Shown here: piece by piece, positions 24,817 to 35,677 of the stretch
How the letters are laid out: the number at the start of each line of letters is the position of its first letter
How positions within the stretch are numbered: position 1 is the stretch's first letter
Source of the DNA: Paguma larvata
Lineage: Eukaryota > Chordata > Mammalia > Carnivora > Viverridae
Assembly (NCBI GenBank): GCA_030068075.1
Contig: CM057843.1
Span: forward strand, 16,387,370-16,451,369
Direction of reading: 5' to 3'
DNA length: 64,000 nucleotides
Program-made: the position numbers and the translations under genes
The notes under the pieces: generated by a model
What the model was told of the DNA's origin: nothing
What the model saw: the letters and a program-made list of their open reading frames with translations, nothing else
Databases searched by the model: none

Positions 24817-26259
24817 CAGAGCCCACTTTTTAAGGTGGATTTCTTGTGCGACCTTGTGGAGGCTTTTTGCCAGGTGTAGAGATATTGGACCTACGAGCTC
24901 CTGATTAAATGCGTGTGGATTTATTCTTCCTTAAGAAACCTGAGGAAGTCCCTCCAGCCTGCCTTCTCCTGGGGGAGCCCCAAATTCTGCCTCCGAGGCA
25001 ACTGCTGAGGGCGCGGTGATCCTGATGACCCCAGGAGTGGACCCTGGGGCTGGCCCTCCTGGGAGACGGCCCCCAGCGGAGGGGGCTCTGTGACGGCAAA
25101 GCAAACGCACTGGAGAGGCGGCTGCCCGGGGGCTAGAAGAACGGAGACACGTCTTACCCGCGCTCCATCCAGATGGTGAACTTGCACCCGGCCTCCCGGC
25201 TCCCTCGGGGCACCGGGTCCCTCCCTCCCATGGCGCTCACCAAGACCCCCCCTCGAACGTTCGCTCTGCCCTGTCCTTCCTTCCAGTCGCTCCCACCATG
25301 GTCTCCGCTCCGGCCAGAGAAGGCCCGCCGACCATACCATCGGGCCCCACTTCCCAGACGAAAACTTGGGAAGAGGTCTCTGCTGCGACTGCTCACCCGT
25401 GCCCCGAAGACAGCATTAAGACGGCCCCAAACGCCAGCAACTGTTACGACTGCTGTCCTTCTTGCAATAAGGTAGTTTACAGCTTATAAGAACAGAGGGG
25501 GTTTTTTTGTTCTTTTTTTTTTTCTCTCTCCCTCCTACGGGGACTGTAAAAAGCGAGTTTTATTTTGGGTGGGAGAAAAATGCGGCTCATAAACATTTTT
25601 ATTTTTCCTGAATTGGACCTTGTGTAAAAAAAAAAAAAAAAAAAAAAGGTTGTTTGCTCCTTCCAAGTCTGTGGAAGCCAGTCGGATTCAGAGGTATTAG
25701 TGTTATGAAAAGCCCTTTGAGAAAAGCACACATGAATTTAATTTATGGAGATAAAAGGCAATTTTTTTTACATGGAAGTTCAGTCTCTGCCCCCGGGCGG
25801 CGTCACGGAAAATCGGGAGGCTTAATTCTGGTGTTTGGGTCAGCGCGCTCGGGGGTGCGGGTGGAAACTGCACCGACTGACGAGCTCCAGAGAGAAGAAC
25901 GGGGCCACGTGCTCAGGGAGCCGGGACCATCCCCGGCCCCTGGCGGCCCAAGGGACGTGTGTCTCTCCCGGCACAAGGAGACCCGAATCGGCGAACTTCA
26001 CGGTTTCCTCACCGGATTGTGAACTCTGTGAGCGTTCCCTTCCTGTGATGCTTTCGATTTTCCTAAAACATCTCTGATGGGAGTCAGACCCGTTCTTTTC
26101 AGAAAACTTGAAACTACGGAGACCGGCAAATAAGGAATTCTAAATTATTCAGCGAAACACCCTGGTTTACATCTTTTTAGCCTTTTTTCAATGATGTGTC
26201 TATTTAAAAATAGAGAAGAGGCTGAACTCTTTTTACTTTTTTTCATATATCTTCTTTTC

Positions 26260-26447
26260 AAAGTTTATTTATTTATTTTGAGGGAGAGACACGAGAGAGA
26301 GAGACAGAGAGACAGAGAATCCCAAGCAGGCTCTGCACCGTCAGCCTGGAGCCTGACGCAGAGCTCTGTCTCACGAACCGTGAGATCACGACCTGAGCCG
26401 AAATCAAGGGTGAGACGCTTAACCGACCGAGCCACCCAGGTGCCCCT
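26260..26447 (-). mobile_element. Felid tRNA-Lys SINE
   Basis: The head complement is CACCCAGGTGCCCC, ending at 26447, with a purine-rich middle. The flanks (TATATCTTC, TATATTTC) give only a weak duplication. Confidence 0.92.
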
Positions 26448-26469
26448 ATATTTCAATATATGTTAATAA

Positions 26470-26870
26470 TTTCCCTGTGCTGTTCAGAATTCTTTTGTAA
26501 CATCATCAATGGTACACAGTGGCCTATTCTGTGGATATAACACAATTCATTCAGCCAATATGGCCTTTTTGGACACTTTTTATTCTTCCTTTTAAATTAG
26601 AAATAACGTTGGCGAATATATCTTATAGACAGACTGCTGTTCATAGTTCTGACCAGGATAAATCCTGACGATAAATTCCCAGACATGCGACTGTAAGGTC
26701 AGATGACACGCATGGTTTTAGGGATTTGACTTGTACCCGCCGTCTACGCCCCAGAGGGTTTAGGCTAGTTTACACTCCCACCAGCAGTACATGAGAAAGC
26801 CTATTATTTCTAGAACCTGTATCAACACTATGTATGGCATTAAACATAATAACAAAAATTAACAATGTAG
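26470..26870 (-). mobile_element. Old L1 (L1M-like) fragment
   Basis: The plus strand reads like antisense L1, with the diagnostic stretch TTTACACTCCCACCAGCAGT near 26770 and an AT-rich flank. It is too diverged for a subfamily name. Confidence 0.65.
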
Positions 26871-26929
26871 AAAGCATGTTTATTGAGATAGTATCATACC
26901 CATTTCACAGAAGAGAAACTGAGGCTCAG

Positions 26930-27330
26930 ATGGCCCTTGAACAATGAGAGGAATGGGGTGTCGACCCCAATGTACAGTTGAAAAATCCACATGTAACTTC
27001 TGACTCCCCCAAAACTTAACTACTGAGAGAATGGGTAAGTTTTGATACGCTTTCACTGTATATAATAGATTTGGGTGTATTTAGGGTAGTATATGATACA
27101 ACAGACTAGCATCTACAAATATATATACACGCATCCAGGACACACCTAACTTTGTAACTTTTTTGAAATATCTAGGCTATGTGGTTTGAGTTTTTTCAAA
27201 TTGTTGCCCATCTCCAACCTTTTTTCTAATAGATTTATTAAAAAATAATCCACATAAACATACCAAGGGACCTGTAGGCTATTTTTTAAAACTTTGATTT
27301 AACCATGAAATCTTTAAAAATCATGGTGAT
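26930..27330. mobile_element. DNA-transposon fragment (Tigger7/MER44-like, tentative)
   Basis: Phrases such as CCCTTGAACAAT, TTGAAAAATCCACATGTAAC and CCCCAAAACTTAACTACT resemble one end of the Tigger7/MER44 group. The other end is not clear. The family name is from memory. Confidence 0.45.
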
Positions 27331-27359
27331 ATTAAAGCTACTCAAATTTACCCATTTTA

Positions 27360-27563
27360 GAGGTGCCTGCGTGGCTCAGCTGGTTAATAAGCATCTGACT
27401 TCGGCTCAGGTCATGATCTTGAGATCTGTGAGTTTGAGCCCCGCGATGGGCTCTGTGCTGACAGCTCGGAGCCTGGAGCCTGCTTCGGATTCTGTGTCTC
27501 CCTCTCTCTCTGCCCCTCCCCAGCTTGCGGTCTCTCTCTCTGTCTCAAAAATAAGCATTAACA
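27360..27563 (+). mobile_element. Felid tRNA-Lys SINE, tail hit by a second SINE
   Basis: The head is GAGGTGCCTGCGTGGCTCAG, with an extra base pair in the D-arm-like region (TTAATAAGCATC). Its tail AAAAATAAGCATTAAC is the target of the next SINE. Confidence 0.93.
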
Positions 27564-27730
27564 GGAGCGCCTGGGAGGCTCAGTTGGTGAAGCGACCGAC
27601 TTTGGCTCAGGTCATGATCTCCCGGTTTGTGAGTTTGAGCCCCGCGTCGGGCTGGCAGCTCAGAGCCTGGAGGCTGCTTCAGGTTCTGTGTCTCCCTCTC
27701 TCTCTGTGTTCCTCCCCCACTCATGCACTG

Positions 27731-27767
<37 letters not shown>

Positions 27768-27796
27768 AATAAATAAAGATTTTAAAAAAATTTAAA
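27564..27796 (+). mobile_element. Felid tRNA-Lys SINE inserted in another SINE's tail
   Basis: A near-consensus copy with a long (CT)n run at about 27730-27764. AAATAAGCATTAAC occurs on both sides (27550 and 27797), showing insertion into the A-rich tail of the older copy. Confidence 0.94.
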
Positions 27797-28754
27797 AAAT
27801 AAGCATTAACAAAATTTTTTTTTTAATTTAGCTGCTTTAATAAAGAGATTTATTTCTGATGCAGAAAAAGATTACTCAAGTGCATTCATTTCTCAGCTCG
27901 GTTAAACACAACTATGACTTTCTGCCTTGGTACACATAAAAGTCTGGGTGAATCTTAAAACTGGAAGGGCAATTTTGCCACAGACTGACTTCTTGTTATC
28001 TTAGGGCAATTACTCAATACCCTCTTCCTCCTAATCCTACCACTCAGCCCTTGATCAAACCCTCGTCCGCGCTCTCCCATTCCTGGACGGGTTCTGGAAA
28101 GTATCCCCAACCTGGAGACACACCCACCCCCCAGAGTTATTTTCCCTTTTATCATTTATTCCGTATTTAAAATTCCGTTAAAACCCCCCCCCCCCGCCAT
28201 TGTTCCTTTTGCTCTTCTTACATCAGAATTTCCCAGATGGGGAACGGAATGGGTGCTTCCACTTCGAGTGCCTCTCTGAGGCCTGATTTCTAGCAGCAAA
28301 ACTCGAGAAAAGGCTAGCAGGTTTCCTTGGGATTCCCTGGGCTGAGCAGTACCCGACAGGCAAGCGCCGAGCTGGGACTCCCCGGTGGAGCCCAGGGTGC
28401 TACGGAGGTGTGGTGCCCGGGACCACAGCGTCAGCAGCGCCTGGGGCTTGTCGGAACCCGGGTGGTCCGCAGGCTTGCCGAGGGTGGGGGTCCCACCCGG
28501 CCCGCGTCCGGCCAGGCCTCCACGTCCCCTCCAGTTCCGATGCTGGGTGCAGCTCGGCTGAGCTGGCCCGGCTCCCGCTGCCCCTAGACACACGTCTCGA
28601 CTTATTCCAAGTGGACGGGACGCAGCCCAGCTTGGTCGTCAATTCACGGAGAAACCGCAGGGGTCTCCGCCACCTCTGCTCCGTCTACCTTGATTCGATC
28701 TCGACACGCTGCCAAGTGTTTTGGCCCTTACAAGGGTGCCATGAAGCAAGCGTG

Positions 28755-28862
28755 GCCGAGTCTTGATAATCTTGTGGATTCTGGGTGACGGGAACACTGG
28801 AGTTCACTGTACTATTTCTAACTGTTGGGTCTCCTGGAAACTTTTCATACTAAAAAAAATTT
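28755..28862 (+). mobile_element. L1M 3'-end fragment
   Basis: The motif (AACACTGGAGTTCACTGTAC, later TTTCATACTAAAAAAAATTT) resembles old L1 3' ends, which finish with a short A-rich tail. Confidence 0.55.
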
Positions 28863-28875
28863 TTAAAGGCTTTAA

Positions 28876-28909
28876 TGTTGTTGTTATTATTATTATTTAT
28901 TATTATTAT
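28876..28909. repeat. (TTG)/(TTA)n trinucleotide repeat
   Basis: TTGTTGTTATTATTATTATT and further TTA units directly downstream of an L1 3' end, whose tail may have seeded it. Confidence 0.9.
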
Positions 28910-28934
28910 ATGATCTCCACATAGTAGCATAACT

Positions 28935-29069
28935 TAGCGTGGCTGACAACAATCTGGTGGTCTGAGTTCAAGTTCTGGTTTGAACCAGCTCTGTAAGCGT
29001 GGGCAAATCAGCCTCTCTGATCCTTGGCTTCCTCAACTGTAAAACAGGGGATGTGTTAGGGCTACTTTT
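28935..29069 (+). mobile_element. MIR fragment, cut by a felid SINE
   Basis: GTTCAAGTTCTGGTTTGAAC and CTTGGCTTCCTCAACTGTAA are MIR core phrases. The felid SINE at 29070 enters just after. Confidence 0.7.
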
Positions 29070-29273
29070 AAAAATGTTTATTTATTTTGAGAGTGAGGAA
29101 GGGAGAGGGCATGAGCGGGGTAGGGGCAGACAGAGAGACAGAGAGAAAGAAAGAGTGCCAAGCGGGCTCTGCGTTCAGCCCGATGCGGGGGCTCATTCCT
29201 ATGACCACGAGATCGCGGTCTTGGCCAAAGTCAAGAGTTGGACGCCTAACTGACTGGGCCTTCCAGGCGCCCC
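29070..29273 (-). mobile_element. Felid tRNA-Lys SINE inserted in a MIR
   Basis: The head complement CCAGGCGCCCC ends at 29273. The flanks GGGCTACTTT and GGGCTATTTC are the duplication, and MIR-like sequence lies on the left. Confidence 0.92.
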
Positions 29274-29374
29274 TGTATTGGGCTATTTCGATGGCAAGGT
29301 TGAAGTACAAGTCAAACTGGCTTACACGAAAATCCTCGGTAACAAGACCACAGGGACGGGCTCTATCATTGAGC

Positions 29375-29525
29375 TGTGTGATCCTGAGCAAGCATCTAAC
29401 CCGTTGGTCTTCGTTTCTTCATCTGTAAAGCGGGAGGCACTTGAGAGTGAAGAATCAAATGCAGGAATGTAAATAAAGCACTGAGCACAGGGCTCACTAA
29501 AAGGGCACACAGTGCTCATTCGTTC
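29375..29525 (+). mobile_element. MIR fragment
   Basis: TGTGATCCTGAGCAAGC, TCGTTTCTTCATCTGTAAAG and ATAAAGCACTGAGCACAGGG mark the core and 3' end of a MIR. Confidence 0.7.
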
Positions 29526-29867
29526 GTTTATTAAAATTTCTCACGGATACCTAGTCAGCCGCTACGCTAAGTGTGAGTACACAGGAGTAAACAGAACAGG
29601 CACCAACGTCTACTCCAAAAAGGAAGGTGGACATTCAACAAACACGAGTACTACCAACTCTCAGATTGTAAAACCAACTACAGCACGAACTGGCGAAACG
29701 AGACGGCGGTGTTTAAATAGGCAGGGGGTGATGAGCTTTCAAGTTGTTTCCACTGATTTATTCTTTTCAAACTTATGAAGACATGCGGATGCGTGTTAGG
29801 ATATGAGAACAGATGTAGAGATATCCAAGAATGTCATCTCAATTATAAATTACAAAAAGCGTTCTTT

Positions 29868-30152
29868 TGAGGAACCTCCACACCGTTCTCCAGAGCGGCT
29901 GCACTAGTTTGCATTCCCACCAACAGTGTAGGAGGGTGCCTGCTTCTCCACATCCTCGCCGGCATCTATAGTTTCCTGATTTGCTCATTTTAGCCACTCT
30001 GACCGGTGTGAGCTGGTATCTCAGTGTGGATTTCATTTGTATTACAGTTTCTCCACATCCTCACCAGCATCTATAGTCTCCTGATTTGTTCATTTTAGCC
30101 ACTCTGACCGGTGTGAGCTGGTATTTCAGTGTGGATTTCATTTGTATTACTC
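29868..30152 (-). mobile_element. L1 ORF2 C-terminal fragment with internal 105-bp duplication
   Basis: The minus strand encodes a run resembling the L1 ORF2 protein C-terminus ([20 protein letters not shown]). A 105-bp block is present twice head to tail (29944-30048 and 30049-30150). The copies differ at about five positions, all transitions. The fragment is truncated and not functional. Confidence 0.88.
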
Positions 30153-30716
30153 CGATGTTTATAGCAGCACTTTTGACAGTAGCCAAATCATGGAAAGAGA
30201 CTAAGTGTCCATCAACTGATGAATGACCCACTCTCCCCCCTCCCATACCTCCCTCAACTCTCAGTTTGTTCTTAGTATTTAAGAGTCTCTTATGTTTTGT
30301 CTCCCTCCCTCCCTAGGTCTCTCAGATTTCATTCTTTCTCGTTGCTGCGTAGTATTCCATTGTATATATATATGTACATATATCTGGCCACGTGCAGCAA
30401 CATGGATGGAACTGGAGGGTATTATGCTGAGTGAAATAAGCCAGGCAGAGAAAGACAGATGCCATATGTTTCCACGCATAGGTGGATTTTGAGAGACCTA
30501 GCAGAGAACTATGGAGGAGGGGAAGAGGGGGGAAAAAAAGGCACAGAGGGGAGGGAGACAAAACATAAGAGACTCTTAAATACTAAGAACAAACTGAGGG
30601 TTGAGGGAGGTATGGGAGGGGGGAGAGTGGGTGACAGGCACTGAGGAGGGCACTTGTTGGGATGAGCACTGGGTGTGGAAACCAAGTTGACAATAAATTG
30701 ATTAAAAAAAAGCGTG
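30153..30716. mobile_element. Rearranged L1 3'-end cluster (sense / inverted / sense)
   Basis: Sense L1 sequence runs from 30153 to about 30225 (ATGTTTATAGCAGCAC...ACTGATGAATG). It switches to the opposite strand at about 30226-30375, where the minus strand encodes a YTMEYYAATRKNE-type ORF2 end. It returns to sense and ends with GACAATAAATTGATTAAAAA at 30716. The inverted part pairs with downstream L1 sequence. Confidence 0.85.
30226..30632. repeat. 85-bp inverted repeat inside the L1 cluster
   Basis: The arms 30226-30310 and 30548-30632 are reverse complements with about one mismatch over the part compared base by base, separated by about 237 bp. Both are the same piece of L1 3' sequence in opposite orientations. 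Confidence 0.88.
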
Positions 30717-30769
30717 ATGGCTACATCGCACTTTCTAATAGTAACTAAAGTGGCAACACTTTATTTTAG

Positions 30770-30976
30770 TTTTTAAATATTTATTTACATTTTTGAGAGA
30801 GAGAGTAAGTGAGCTGGGGAGGAGCAGAGAGATGGGGAGAAGACTCCTAAGCAGGCTCCATGCTGTCAGCGCAGAGCCGAGCTCAATATGGGGCTGGAAC
30901 TCACGAAACTGTGAGACCGTGATCTGAGCCAAGACCAAGCGTCAGACGCCTAAGCAACTGAGCCACCCAGGCGCCC
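30770..30976 (-). mobile_element. Felid tRNA-Lys SINE
   Basis: The head complement is CACCCAGGCGCCC, ending at 30976. The flanks CTTTATTTTAG and CTTTTTATTTTGAG are similar but AT-rich. Confidence 0.92.
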
Positions 30977-32278
30977 TTTACTTTTTATTTTGAGTCATGG
31001 CTTTAAAAATTTAACTTTATTATAGCAAATTACCAAAAAAAAAAGTAAAAATAAAATAAACCGGCATCAGGAAAAAGTAGATGGATCACAGGGGAAACGT
31101 TATTTTTTTCCCTCCTGCCGGTGCTTTCAAGTAGCTCCGGCAGTGGCTGTGACGGACTTTGTTAAGGAGAGAGGATGCGTATCTCCGCGAATGGGTCTCG
31201 CCGGAGTGAACTTCCATAGGAAAGATCAGAAAAGCCGAAGAATGGGGTGTGATGGTATTGTGAGCAATTTCTAACTTTCAGCAAAACGGAATAAAGGGAT
31301 GGATAAAGGCAAGGAACACCCTGGGGTGGGGAAGGAAGGATGGTGGCAGGAAAAAGGAATCTAGCCATTGAACTAAACGACTTTTTCATGTCCGTTCACT
31401 CACGCAGGCAGACGGGTTCACGGCTCACGTGCGGAGCTGAATGATGATTTATTTCCGAACTCATATCTGAAACTGAACTGCATTTCAAATGGAGAGCTCT
31501 CTCTACTGAGCATCGGCACGGGGACGGCCGTCTCCTTTTGGCTTTCCTGCCCGGGGCTACACCAGAAAAGGAACAACAGACCAGAGAAGGGGGGGGGGTT
31601 GTCAACATGTTCCTATGAATTATTTATTCTTCCTTTAAAATACTGTATTCCTTCGTACACCAATTTACTAAACACCAATCCTCAGTAGCTCTAGCGAAGT
31701 GGAATTTTCTGTAGACATTAGGAACAAAAATAAAATATGCAAGCTTTAATTTGAGGGCTATTTATTGCACTTAATAAACATAATCTACATTACGTGACTC
31801 AGAAATAACTTACGGGAGAAACGTGGTCTTTCTGTTAAAGCGATGTGTCAGAGAGGTCTGTGAAACGTGACATTAAATCCAAAAAGCTTTATATTGTAAG
31901 CAGCTCTGTACGTAATTGGTTTATACAAAAGTTAATCTCATACTTGGCTTTTCTTCCAGAATAAATGATTTTTAAACGACAAAAGAAAATTTCCTTTCTT
32001 TAACAACAAAAGAAAACCCCAAACCTTAATCAACCAAGCCAATTTAGCTTTTGTTTCCTGGATGAACCCCACATTTGAGCTCTGACCTGAGTTTTGGGGG
32101 GTAAGCCCCTCCAGATAACTGCCTTGCCACTGTGTCCCCAAAATCTATTCAGGAGTCTTCTATTTCTGAACACGACCCGAGTTATAGGTACTGCAAGGTA
32201 TGACAGGACAGAGGAAAAGTCAGGATTTAAGGAACAGGTAAAGCAAATGTGGATGCAAGACCTATTTTATTTACTTTA

Positions 32279-32466
32279 TTTTTTTAATGTATTTATTTAT
32301 TCTGGGGGGGGGAGGGGCAGAGAAAGGGAGAGCGAGAACCCCAAGCAGGCGCCGCACTGTCAGCGCAGAGCCTGACGCAGGGCTCGAACTCACAATCCAT
32401 GAGATCATGACCGGAGCCAAAATTAAGAGTTGGACGCTTAACTTACTGAGTCACCCAGGAACCCCC
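32279..32466 (-). mobile_element. Felid tRNA-Lys SINE
   Basis: The head complement is mutated (CCCAGGAACCCCC). GCAAGACCTATTTTA (32256) and GCAAGACCTATCTTA (32467) give a clear duplication. Confidence 0.93.
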
Positions 32467-33048
32467 GCAAGACCTATCTTAAAAGAGACTTTAAAAATGT
32501 TTCAGAGAAAATCGAGAACGGGCAGGTGTCTGGGGCATGACCGTATTCAGAACGAGGGGCTGTGGCATTATGTTGTGAGAAAAGCTTTTTTTTTTCCCCC
32601 CAGGGAGGAAAGCAAAGCAGGTCTGGGCTGAATGCATTCTGAAAATCGACTGAGAGCATCTTACTAATGTAGGAAGGAGGTAAGAAAAGACAGGCAGGGG
32701 TGGCGGCGTGGAGGCTGGAGTAAGAGTGAAGATGAGCCTTAGCCACTGTCGACCTCGGAGATGCAGGTTCTGATTCAGGGATAAGGCAAAAGGCAGACTC
32801 TTGAGTTACACGACGTCAATTCAGTTTAAATTAAGGAGAAACTATTTGTAGGAAGACTGGAATTTTCAGAGAGAAGAGATTCCTGTTGTGTGATCCCATC
32901 CGTGGAAACCACGTTTCTAGCGTAGGGGTCTCAAGTCAGTGTCTTTCTCGAACTCCCGAACTCCGCGACCCCCAGGTTCCCGAGCACCTTCCATATCTGT
33001 CCTGTTTCCTGGTTGAGCCAGACGGTTTAATTTTCTTACCCCACTCCC

Positions 33049-33262
33049 TTTTTTTTTTTTTTAAGTTTTTCCATTTATTTTGAGAGAGACAGAGAGCCAG
33101 GGAGGGGCAGAGAGAGAGCGAGGGAGAGAGAGAGAATCCTAAGCAGGCTCTGCAACCCCAGCGCAGAGCCCGACCTGGGGCTCGAACCCACGAACTGTGA
33201 GATCATGACCCGAGCTGAAATCAAGAGTTGGACACTGAACCGACTGAGCCGCCCAGGCGCCC
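33049..33262 (-). mobile_element. Felid tRNA-Lys SINE
   Basis: A poly-T stretch of about 14 starts at 33049 and the head complement GCCCAGGCGCCC ends at 33262. The flanks TTCTTACCCCACTCCC and TTCTTCCCTCCTGCC are a probable diverged duplication. Confidence 0.92.
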
Positions 33263-33713
33263 TTCTTCCCTCCTGCCTTTCCAATTTTTAGGGTTCTATT
33301 GAAGAAAGCAGTGTTGTTCACCTACATCAGGTTAGGGTGAATGGATTCCAAGGAGGCTCTGGGAAGCTCTCACAGAACACAGTTTACGAAGAGCGAGGCT
33401 GGGAAGTAAAACCAGCCATCCCCGAGGCTCAGTGGAGCACCTTGGGGGTACGGCCACCCACGGAGAAGGTGTGGGCGCAGTTGACCTCACCTGCTGCAGG
33501 GCCCGCTCGGACGGGAGCCTGCGGTCGAGGGCGGTCTGCAGACGCACGGATACCCAGAGGGACCCGGCTGGCGATCTACCAGGTCAGGTGGGCCGACCTG
33601 AGAAAACACACGTGATGAGGGGCAGGGGGGCCCGCTCCTCAGGTGTGACCGGCAGACACCAGGTGGGAATGCGCCCAAGAGCCCAGAAACCCGGGGCTTT
33701 CTACATTTTCTAT

Positions 33714-33926
33714 TTTTTTTTTTTTAACATTTATTTATTTTTGAGAGACACGGAGACAGAGTGTGAGCAGGGTGGGGCAGAGAGAGACGGAGACACAGAA
33801 TCCGAAGCAGGCTCCAGGCTCTGAGCCATCAGCACAGAGCCCGACGTGGGGCTTGAACTCACAGACCGTGAGATCATGACCTGAGCTGAAGTCGGCCATT
33901 TAACCGACTGAGCCCCCCAGGCGCCC
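33714..33926 (-). mobile_element. Felid tRNA-Lys SINE, well preserved
   Basis: The exact 17-bp duplication CTACATTTTCTATTTTT flanks it (33701 and 33927). The perfect match points to a fairly recent insertion. Confidence 0.95.
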
Positions 33927-34808
33927 CTACATTTTCTATTTTTAAATGCTGGCAACATTAGAAGAATCCAGCAGGCCAAACAACAGCAACAACAACAGAA
34001 ATGCCCCTTCAGGATCTGGCCGGCCGGCTGCTGTTTTGCAATCGGTGGCCCAGGAGAACGATCTCTGGGGTACAGATAACACCACCGGCCCGGAGTGGAC
34101 CCCCCACCCCATACTTGTTCTGTCTTCCGTGCGGCTATTATTTCTTTCCCATCCTCTGAGCTTCGGCCTGGACCTCAAAACAAGTCCCCCAAGAACATTC
34201 TCGCTCAGCCTTCTCTCCCTCCTGCTCCCCTCCCCCGGCCCCTGGGTGGTCTGCACGCCCTCCTGGGAACAGCGCCTCTCAGTCCTGACGCTGACAGACC
34301 CGCCGCCCTGCCCGGCCGCCACACCACACCCGACTCGGTTCGGTGCCTCCACTCCGTGCCCGTCACTTTGGGTCCCCTGCACCCAGGCTGGCGCCCCCAG
34401 TGCTGGCTCAAACGGACCTTCGCGAACTGTGCGAAAGACAGAACAGACACCACCTTCGGACCGCCGCCCGCACACCACCAGTCACTGGGACGGGCGTTTC
34501 ATGGCGCCGAATCCTGTCACCTCATCTTATTTGAGGAGAGAGAGAGAGAGACGGTGATGGGGTGTTCGGCTCACAGACTCCAGGTCATTAACAAAAGGTG
34601 TCAGGTGTCTGCTCCTGTGTGACACAGGTGGCTACAGGTGACTGGATGGGTTACTATGATAGGACAGTTAACTCTTCACACTAATGCTTCCTAGACTATC
34701 TGAATAGAGTCTTGGTTATAAGATGGGACATGGGGACTGAAGAACCCCCGCCTCCCGCACTACTGACAAGAAACGTTCACAGCTCACGATGCTTCGGAGT
34801 AAGTGTCG

Positions 34809-34980
34809 GGGTGGCTGGGTGGCTCGGTCAGTTAAGCGTCTGATTCTGGATTTTGGCTCAGGACCTGACCTCATCGTTCATGAGTTCGAGGCCCACATCG
34901 GGCTTTGCCCTGACAGCACAGAACCTGCTTAGGACCTGCGATTCTCTCTCTCTCTCTCTCTCTCAAAAATAAATAAAGAA
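34809..34980 (+). mobile_element. Felid tRNA-Lys SINE, old copy
   Basis: The head is GGGGTGGCTGGGTGGCTCGG, with many substitutions, then a (CT)n tract and AAAAATAAATAAAG. No clear duplication is visible. Confidence 0.88.
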
Positions 34981-35653
34981 TAATTATAAACGGTTTCATC
35001 TTGCTTATGACCATGAGAGAAAGGAACGTTCGCTTCCAGAAGACCCTGGCATTCCTCTCTTCCACCCGCTCTTGTGACCAAGCACGATGATACGCACTAA
35101 AATTTTCTGTAGATGCTTCATACTGTGCGGTTCGTAATGCTGAATGATTTTAAGAGCAGAATTCTCTACACTGGCACCACCATTATTGAGACCGAATCTA
35201 TCGTTCCTGCCACTTGGAATGACTGGTTAGCACTAAGGAAAAAAAAATTCCTATACTTATAAAATGTTTATGTTCTTATCACATTTGCAATATATACACG
35301 CCGAGACACTAATCATAACAATCCCTGGGAACCCTGCGGAGCGTCGGCCTGGTCTGGGTGCGCGTCCGCGGGACCAGGGTGACGGGGTGATGAATAGTCT
35401 TCGCAGCTCTCCCCGCGGCCTGCAAACTGTTTACATTTGCTTAAGTGCTTACTGGTAAAACCTTCAGTAAATTTGAAAAATGTCTCCTGTAAGTCCCTAT
35501 AATGCTCAAGCTAAACCCTGTTCTTTAAGCTAATCATGCCAACGACACAATCCATTCATTCCGCTTCGAAAACTCAATCTGCGTCATTTATTTCAAAACC
35601 AGGCACTGGCCGCCCCCCGACCCCCAGTGTGCTCATCTGTCCGCTCTCAAGAG

Positions 35654-35677
35654 CCTCCCTCTCTCTCTCTCTCTCTC
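35654..35677. repeat. (CT)n tract
   Basis: Eleven CT units, not attached to a recognisable SINE. Confidence 0.9.

Noticed and set aside
29839..30561. Reverse-transcriptase-like peptides
   Set aside because: They are short broken pieces of the L1 ORF2 C-terminus, not a live element.
33946..34557. 203-codon plus-strand and 178-codon minus-strand frames
   Set aside because: Both strands are open at once and neither resembles a known protein; low-complexity Pro/Ser/Thr-rich sequence.
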